Positions 6,374-10,724 of a stretch of DNA of 10,724 nucleotides are shown piece by piece. The notes beneath the pieces were generated by a model. It worked only from the letters and a program-made list of their open reading frames with translations, had not been told where the DNA came from and searched no databases. Both the position numbers and the translations under genes were made by a program. Numbering within the stretch: position 1 is the stretch's first letter; each line of letters opens with the position of its first letter. The stretch comes from Elusimicrobia bacterium RIFOXYB2_FULL_49_7 (GTDB lineage Bacteria > Fibrobacterota > OXYB2-FULL-49-7), in contig MGVN01000070.1 in NCBI GenBank assembly GCA_001800515.1, positions 2,652 to 13,375 on the forward strand. Direction: 5' to 3'.

Positions 6374-6964
6374 ATGAAAAACAGAACTGCCACTCTTGTT
6401 CGTAAAACCAAAGAAACTGACATTCGTCTTTCCCTCAACCTGGACGGCCGGGGCACCTACACGGTGGACACGGGCATCGGCTTTTTCGATCACATGCTTG
6501 AACTCTTCGCCAAACACGCAGGCATTGATCTGAAAGTCCGGTGCAAAGGAGACCTCAAGGTAGACACCCACCACTCCGTGGAAGACGTGGGTCTCTGTCT
6601 GGGCGAAGCATTACTGAACGCTTTGGGCGATAAAAAAGGAATTGCCCGTTATGGAGACAGAACCCTTCCCATGGACGAAGCCTTGGTACAGGCGGTTTTA
6701 GACCTGGGCGGTCGCCCCTATTTTGTTTTCAAAGGCCGGGTCCCGCGATCCGAACCCGGTGGTTTTTCGCCGGAACTGGTGCAGGATTTCTTTAAGGCAG
6801 TATCCGATGCCGGGAAGTTGAACCTCCACGTCCGGCTTTTTTACGGAGCCAACACCCATCATTGCATTGAGGGCATTTTTAAAGCTTTTGCACGCGCCTT
6901 GTCCGACGCAGCAGGTCCGGGCAAAAACCGGACGGCCATCCCCTCTACCAAAGGTGTGCTCTAA
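6374..6964 (+). CDS. hisB: Imidazoleglycerol-phosphate dehydratase
   Basis: Mn-dependent dehydration of imidazoleglycerol phosphate to imidazole-acetol phosphate, the step just before HisC, in the cytoplasm. The 196-residue protein is the monofunctional form, with no fused phosphatase domain. Diagnostic metal-binding motifs are present: GFFDHML (36-42), DTHHSVEDVG (64-73), NTHHCIEGIFKAFARAL (160-176) and the terminal PSTKG (190-194). A good Shine-Dalgarno sequence, AAAGGAG, sits at the end of hisC and the start codon follows the hisC stop by one base, so the two are clearly co-transcribed. No other his genes are seen in the window, so the rest of the pathway must lie elsewhere. Confidence 0.97.
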   Translation: MKNRTATLVRKTKETDIRLSLNLDGRGTYTVDTGIGFFDHMLELFAKHAGIDLKVRCKGDLKVDTHHSVEDVGLCLGEALLNALGDKKGIARYGDRTLPMDEALVQAVLDLGGRPYFVFKGRVPRSEPGGFSPELVQDFFKAVSDAGKLNLHVRLFYGANTHHCIEGIFKAFARALSDAAGPGKNRTAIPSTKGVL

Positions 6965-6966
6965 AA

Positions 6967-8043
6967 ATGAATTACCGGGTTTCTCTTTCATTTATTTTAG
7001 CACTCTTATACCTTTCCCTCTGGGCTGCTGAAAAAGCGGTCATTCCAGACGATCCCTATCAACTCCTGACCAAAATCCCCTCCTTTTTCGAACTCTTCTC
7101 CCAAAAAGGACTCACCGCTTATTCCGCAGATGCAACCGTGGAAGGCAAACTCTATGACAATCTTGTCGAAATGGCCAAAAACAAAGGCATGGATGCCCCG
7201 GAATTCATTGAAATCTACCGGATAAATCAGGGGGTCGCATTCAAACTGAAAAACAAGAATTATCCGCCCTATTTCCGCCAGATTGTAGATGAGCTCTTCA
7301 CTCCGGTACAAGCATTCGACCAAGTCATTAAAAGTATTGAATCCCGGCGGGAGCTTACCTGGTTCAACCAGTTCAAGGCAGCCACCACCGTGGAAGCCAG
7401 TTGGGTACAGTACAACGACACCCCGCATGTCAAACTGATCTTCATTGCCAAACCCGGTGCCGGACTCGACCGCCACCACGACGACACAAACGGAACAGAG
7501 GGCGACATCGAAACCGATCGGATGACCTTCATCCTTTTTCCGGAACAATGGCTCATCCGGATGCTGAAAGTCACGCAAAAAGAGAAAAAAGGCCAAACGG
7601 AAACCTCAACCGAAAATAAATTCACCTTCGAATACCGGAAATTGAAAAACAGCACCATGCCTGCTGAGCTCACCATTGAAAAAAACGGTCAGGTTGAAAT
7701 CCGGTTCAAGGCTGTTTATATGATAAAAAACGATTTTGTGGTTTTTGCGGAAAAGCTCTTCGGCTACCGGGATACGGAAGGAGGATTGGGCAAAGTTCGT
7801 ATCGCCTATTCCAATTATGCCTTTAATGAAAAGGCGGATATCACAATGGCGGATGAACGTCTTTCCCGTATCGTGCTTGAAAAAGAAGCGGATGCGGAAA
7901 AGATATTTAATAACGCCAAAGAATTCATTTTCAGCGGTGAAAATGAAAAAGCAAAAAAAATGCTTAGAAAAATTATAAAGAATTATCCTGAAACGACCTA
8001 TGCGGAACAAGCTAAAACATTGCTCGATGGGCTTTCTGATTAA
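6967..8043 (+). CDS. Exported protein with a LolA-like appearance and C-terminal TPR-like repeat
   Basis: A 358-residue protein starting two bases after the hisB stop. Residues 1-20 form a signal peptide (MNYRVSLSFILALLYLSLWA), with cleavage likely after Ala20 or Ala21, so it is probably periplasmic. The middle (about 50-290) is rich in alternating beta-type segments such as VKLIFIAKPG, MTFILFPEQWLIRMLKV, FTFEYRKL and PAELTIEKNGQVEIRFKAVY, which recall the half-barrel of LolA-type lipoprotein carriers; that assignment is tentative. Residues 169-180 form a His/Asp/Glu-rich loop. The last 50 residues (about 308-355) are helical and fit one TPR-like hairpin, AKEFIFSGENEKAKKMLRKI, followed by NYPETTYAEQAKTLL. 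There is no Shine-Dalgarno sequence of note; coupling to hisB is likely. Its link to histidine synthesis is not obvious. Confidence 0.75.
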   Translation: MNYRVSLSFILALLYLSLWAAEKAVIPDDPYQLLTKIPSFFELFSQKGLTAYSADATVEGKLYDNLVEMAKNKGMDAPEFIEIYRINQGVAFKLKNKNYPPYFRQIVDELFTPVQAFDQVIKSIESRRELTWFNQFKAATTVEASWVQYNDTPHVKLIFIAKPGAGLDRHHDDTNGTEGDIETDRMTFILFPEQWLIRMLKVTQKEKKGQTETSTENKFTFEYRKLKNSTMPAELTIEKNGQVEIRFKAVYMIKNDFVVFAEKLFGYRDTEGGLGKVRIAYSNYAFNEKADITMADERLSRIVLEKEADAEKIFNNAKEFIFSGENEKAKKMLRKIIKNYPETTYAEQAKTLLDGLSD

Positions 8044-8111
8044 AGCCACTTACTTAAAAAACGACCTTCTTAAAGAAATATCAGAAAAAAAGATTGCATT
8101 TATTTACTATA

Positions 8112-8117
8112 TATAAT
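8112..8117 (+). promoter_or_regulatory. Probable -10 box upstream of the SPOR-protein gene
   Basis: A perfect TATAAT in an AT-rich gap of 122 bases between the exported-protein gene and the SPOR gene. It is about 49 bases before the preferred start codon. The nearest TTG-type box (TTGCAT, 8094-8099) is only 12 bases upstream, too close for a standard -35, so an activator or a different sigma factor may be involved. Confidence 0.35.
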
Positions 8118-8165
8118 GATATTAATCATTGACTTAAACGTTTACTGAATTTGAAAGGGGTCACT

Positions 8166-9008
8166 ATGATGAAGTACCTTAAATTAACAGCCATTGCATT
8201 CACCTCCCTCTCTCTATTGGTGTTTGTGGACTGTTCCAAGAAAAAACAGGTGGAAGAAGAGGAAATGTCCGCGGATGACATCATAGAGCAAGCGCCGGCT
8301 CCTGAAATTGAAAAACCGGTTGTCCCGGAAAAAAAACCGGCAATAATTGAACGCTATAGCCCCTCTTTTTCAGAAAACGGTCCCTATGTGGTGCAGGTAA
8401 AATCCTACCCCAACGAAGCATCCGCCAACAATTTCATGCAGAAGCTTCTGGACAAAGGTTACCCATCTTATGTCGCCCGTGTTGAAAATCCAACCGCAGA
8501 ATTGCCGGGTTCCTATTTCCGGGTTCGCGTGGGTGGTTTTAACGGCTTATCCGAAGCACGTGAATTCGGGGAGAAAATCATCGTCGAAGAGATGGGCCTG
8601 ACCTATTGGGTCGATAATAAATCCAATGATACGGTAGCAGGCAATGCCGCGGAAGAAGAAAGCACCTATGGCACCACTTCCGGCTCTTCCTGGAATGCTG
8701 CACCGGCCACGCCCGCGACATCCACCTGGGGCGCCGAACCCGCTGCACCAGCCCCGGCCGCGCCCGCAACATCCACCTGGGGCAATGAACCTGCCGCAGC
8801 TCCCGCGCCCGCAGCTCCTGCTGCATCGGGTTGGGGCAATGAACCTGCGGCGGCACCAGCCCCTGCCGCACCGGCGCCGACACCGGAACCGGCCCCCAGC
8901 ACGCCCAGCAATGATTGGGGAACCGGCTCTTCCGAAACAACCAACACCCCAACTCCAACCCCGGCCCCAGCTCAACCAAGCAGCGGCAATAACGAGTTCG
9001 AGTTTTAA
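8166..9008 (+). CDS. SPOR-domain (probable) lipoprotein with a Pro/Ala/Trp-Gly repeat tail
   Basis: A 280-residue envelope protein. The start at ATG 8166 has AAAGGGG five bases upstream; the in-frame ATG at 8151 lacks such a site. Residues 1-22 are a basic-then-hydrophobic export signal ending at Cys23, followed by SKKK and an acidic stretch. This is a lipoprotein-like layout, although the -1 residue is Asp (FVDC) and not the usual Gly/Ala/Ser. A SPOR domain, which in known cases binds denuded peptidoglycan glycans, spans about 72-149: NGPYVVQVKSYPNEASANNF, then YFRVRVGGF and the closing strand LTYWVDNK. The remaining 130 residues are low-complexity, with WG dipeptides at 188, 205, 223 and 251 set in Pro/Ala-rich sequence and ending in EFEF. 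SPOR domains are commonly C-terminal; here the domain is central. A role in the cell wall or division septum is inferred from the domain. Confidence 0.85.
   Translation: MMKYLKLTAIAFTSLSLLVFVDCSKKKQVEEEEMSADDIIEQAPAPEIEKPVVPEKKPAIIERYSPSFSENGPYVVQVKSYPNEASANNFMQKLLDKGYPSYVARVENPTAELPGSYFRVRVGGFNGLSEAREFGEKIIVEEMGLTYWVDNKSNDTVAGNAAEEESTYGTTSGSSWNAAPATPATSTWGAEPAAPAPAAPATSTWGNEPAAAPAPAAPAASGWGNEPAAAPAPAAPAPTPEPAPSTPSNDWGTGSSETTNTPTPTPAPAQPSSGNNEFEF
8712..8870 (+). repeat. Three imperfect coding repeats of 17-18 residues in the SPOR-protein tail
   Basis: Residues 183-199, 200-217 and 218-235 each have the pattern P-A-x-S-x-W-G-x-E-P-A-A-(A)-P-A-P-A-A, that is units of 51, 54 and 54 bases. The DNA copies differ at several synonymous positions, so the duplication is not very recent or the repeats are under protein-level selection. 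The GC-rich repeats also create long spurious open frames on the opposite strand. Confidence 0.8.
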
Positions 9009-9085
9009 AGTTTCCGGTCGGATTCGGCAATCGTACGGTGGGTGGCGGTCAATAAAATTAAAGACCGGCAGGATTATTATCGGAC

Positions 9086-10675
9086 ATGAAAAGAATTCTC
9101 CTGCTTTCTTTTTTGCTGGCTGCCATTCTCTCCACTGTTATCCCTGATTTGTATAAACGAAGCCGAGACGGTTTGCCCGATCCGCTCAAAAGTGGGATTA
9201 TTGCCACCCGCCTTCCGTCCAGAATTCAAATCGGTTTCGGCTCCGTTGATATAACCGGCCATGTTTTTTATGATGATCGGTTAGGGGCGCTTGAACTTCC
9301 GGAAGAGTCCTCTTTAAACCCCTTTTTGGATCTGGTTCGACCCGCAAAAGATTCTGTCAAGACAAAACGGCGTCGAAAAGTGGGCCGATTGTATGCCAAG
9401 GCCATGCTGTTTTCGGACCAGAAAAAAAACTTCGGTCTTCTCCTTTCCTTGGATTTGCCTTTATTAAGACAGGAACAGGTTAAGATCGTTCAGGAATCAC
9501 TGTCACGCCACTTTGGCCTGAACCCCGGAAATATCCTGATTTTTTATCCCGGTTTTTTCGCCGCTTTCTCGATCTCGCCGGAGAAACTGGAAGCAGCAGC
9601 CGTGCAAGCGGTGGAAGAGGCTCAAAAACATCTCAACAGATCCGAATTTGCCTTGCTCAGTCCTGAAACGCCCTTTAAAAACGCCGTTTACAGTCCGGTC
9701 AACGTACCGGGTACCGGTATTTTCAGGACCCCGCCCTTATGCGGATCTTTGAATGAGCAAGGAGAATATGACGCCTCTGAAAAAATTTATAATTGGCAAA
9801 GAACATTTTGCGAAGCTTCGCTTCTGAACGATTCATCCTCCTTTTTTACGGTCAATTGCACGACCGTGGTTCCTCAACTGCTGCTCTTCCGGAAAAAAGG
9901 GGGGAAAATCATGGGCGGCGCAATCTTGTCGCCCGTCACCCCCTGCTTGGCCCCACCGGGCCATCTTCAGGAGGATATCTCGAGTGATTATGTCTACCAC
10001 CTTTGCGATTATCTGGAACGCAAATTAGGCGCACCCATCCTTTTCCTCCGCAGCCCGGGGAGCGACATCATTCCGAGAACAGACGCTTTTTCCCATCCCA
10101 ATGCGCACCGCTTCGGAATTCAAATGGGCGCAGCCTTCCTCCCACTCGTTCGAAACGCCCTTTTCGAGCGCATCAGCTTGGCACGCTTCTTTTTCCAGGA
10201 GGTCCGGCTTCCCTTGAAACCCGAAGCCGCCTTATCTCCTGAAGAAATCACCGGTCTGATGGATCGTTATCGATTCCAATCCGAGGCCCTAAAAAAAGTC
10301 AATATTGATCTTTCCGTCAAGCGTGAAATTCAGGATCGCTTCCTCACCCCGTTTTTCATGCTTCATTACTTCAAATCGTTTGGAGTACCGGGTCCGCTCG
10401 CACTCAAAGGATTCAGATTAAACCGCCTTCTTTTCCTCGGACTGCCCGGAGAAACGGACGAATATACGGGCCGGGAAATCCGGAAACAATTCCCCGGACT
10501 CCCTCTTTGCCTGGCCGATCGTCAGGGCTCCTACCTCTCGGCCATTCTGCCGGAAGCAGCTTATCAAGGCGGCTATTTGCCCAACCTGACCCCGTTTGAC
10601 AGGAAAGCGGAAGCACGACTGCGTGAAACGGCAATCACCTGTATCGAGCAGATGAAAGGCCGGAAAGGCTTGTAG
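9086..10675 (+). CDS. Exported neutral-ceramidase-like protein with degenerate metal site
   Basis: A 529-residue protein with an N-terminal hydrophobic segment (MKRILLLSFLLAAILSTVI), either a signal peptide or an uncleaved anchor. Several segments follow the order of the neutral/alkaline ceramidase N-terminal domain family: IGFGSVDITG (49-58); RLYAKAMLFSDQ and GLLLSLDLPLL (101-127); NPGNILI (146-152); GAPILFLRSPGSDIIPR (315-331), corresponding to the family's GAPVLFLQGAAGDVNPR-type segment; LNRLLFLGLPGE (445-456); and LPEAAYQGGYLPNLTPF (488-504). The family's THTHSGP-type metal motif is replaced by FYPGFF (153-158), and the later HP motif appears as SP (282-283). The Glu of LPGE is kept. It is probably not a canonical zinc ceramidase; a structural or binding role, or another hydrolase mechanism, is possible. 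The ribosome binding site is weak (AGGA about 12 bases upstream). It lies 77 bases after the SPOR gene on the same strand. Confidence 0.75.
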   Translation: MKRILLLSFLLAAILSTVIPDLYKRSRDGLPDPLKSGIIATRLPSRIQIGFGSVDITGHVFYDDRLGALELPEESSLNPFLDLVRPAKDSVKTKRRRKVGRLYAKAMLFSDQKKNFGLLLSLDLPLLRQEQVKIVQESLSRHFGLNPGNILIFYPGFFAAFSISPEKLEAAAVQAVEEAQKHLNRSEFALLSPETPFKNAVYSPVNVPGTGIFRTPPLCGSLNEQGEYDASEKIYNWQRTFCEASLLNDSSSFFTVNCTTVVPQLLLFRKKGGKIMGGAILSPVTPCLAPPGHLQEDISSDYVYHLCDYLERKLGAPILFLRSPGSDIIPRTDAFSHPNAHRFGIQMGAAFLPLVRNALFERISLARFFFQEVRLPLKPEAALSPEEITGLMDRYRFQSEALKKVNIDLSVKREIQDRFLTPFFMLHYFKSFGVPGPLALKGFRLNRLLFLGLPGETDEYTGREIRKQFPGLPLCLADRQGSYLSAILPEAAYQGGYLPNLTPFDRKAEARLRETAITCIEQMKGRKGL

Positions 10676-10677
10676 TC

Positions 10678-10724
10678 ATGCTGAATAAAATCATTCTCTT
10701 CATCGGCTCTAAAGCCCTGGATTT
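10678..10724 (+). CDS. Start of a gene at the right edge (partial)
   Basis: An ATG two bases after the stop of the ceramidase-like gene opens a frame to the window end with 15 complete codons, MLNKIILFIGSKALD. A purine-rich stretch, GGAAAGG, lies about 11 bases upstream. The short sequence resembles the N-terminus of MlaE/YrbE-type ABC permeases, where an IG-x-x-x-LDF-like stretch precedes the first membrane helix. Fifteen residues are too few to be sure. Confidence 0.45.
   Translation, partial: MLNKIILFIGSKALD

Noticed and set aside
9014..9068. CCGGTC...GACCGG inverted repeat after the SPOR gene as a terminator
   Set aside because: The arms are six bases with a loop of over 40 and no T-run follows; it is not a convincing intrinsic terminator.
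8547..9147. Several long open frames on both strands over the SPOR-protein tail
   Set aside because: They are by-products of GC-rich Pro/Ala repeats: low-complexity Arg/Gly/Ala/Pro translations with no domain, overlapping a well-supported gene.

Overview
The window looks like chromosomal DNA of a diderm (Gram-negative-type) bacterium. It has a chemosensory operon with CheA, a sigma-54 activator with an intact GAFTGA loop, a SPOR-domain protein with a lipoprotein-like N-terminus, and several exported envelope proteins. I see no transposase, integrase, phage gene or CRISPR array, and I cannot assign a phylum from the sequence.

The left half (1-5096) is read on the minus strand. In transcription order it holds: tRNA-His(GTG); a NtrC-type sigma-54 activator with an extra N-terminal helical segment; a 235-bp gap with a sigma-54-like promoter and repeated TGCAACA motifs; a stand-alone receiver protein that has lost the usual phosphorylation residues; an 870-residue CheA with two Hpt domains and a MshEN/GspE-N-like module; and the start of a further gene that overlaps the cheA stop codon and has a strong ribosome binding site. 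This reads as one chemosensory operon with its transcription factor just upstream. The sigma-54 link between the two is inference.

The right half (5135-10724) is read on the plus strand. It holds a short one-helix membrane ORF, hisC, hisB and an exported protein with a C-terminal TPR-like segment, all packed within a few bases of each other. After a 122-bp gap with a good -10 box come the SPOR-domain protein with a Pro/Ala/Trp-Gly repeat tail, an exported neutral-ceramidase-like protein whose metal-binding histidines appear to be lost, and the first codons of one more gene. The divergent junction near 5097-5183 places tRNA-His next to two histidine biosynthesis genes.

The most notable points are: (1) a CheA with a possible cyclic-di-GMP-binding MshEN-type module between Hpt2 and the dimerisation domain; (2) a pseudo-receiver directly upstream of cheA; (3) a kinase-like H-box hairpin fused to a complete NtrC-type regulator; (4) a ceramidase-fold protein with degenerate metal ligands. 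Family calls rest on motif reading by eye, with no database search.
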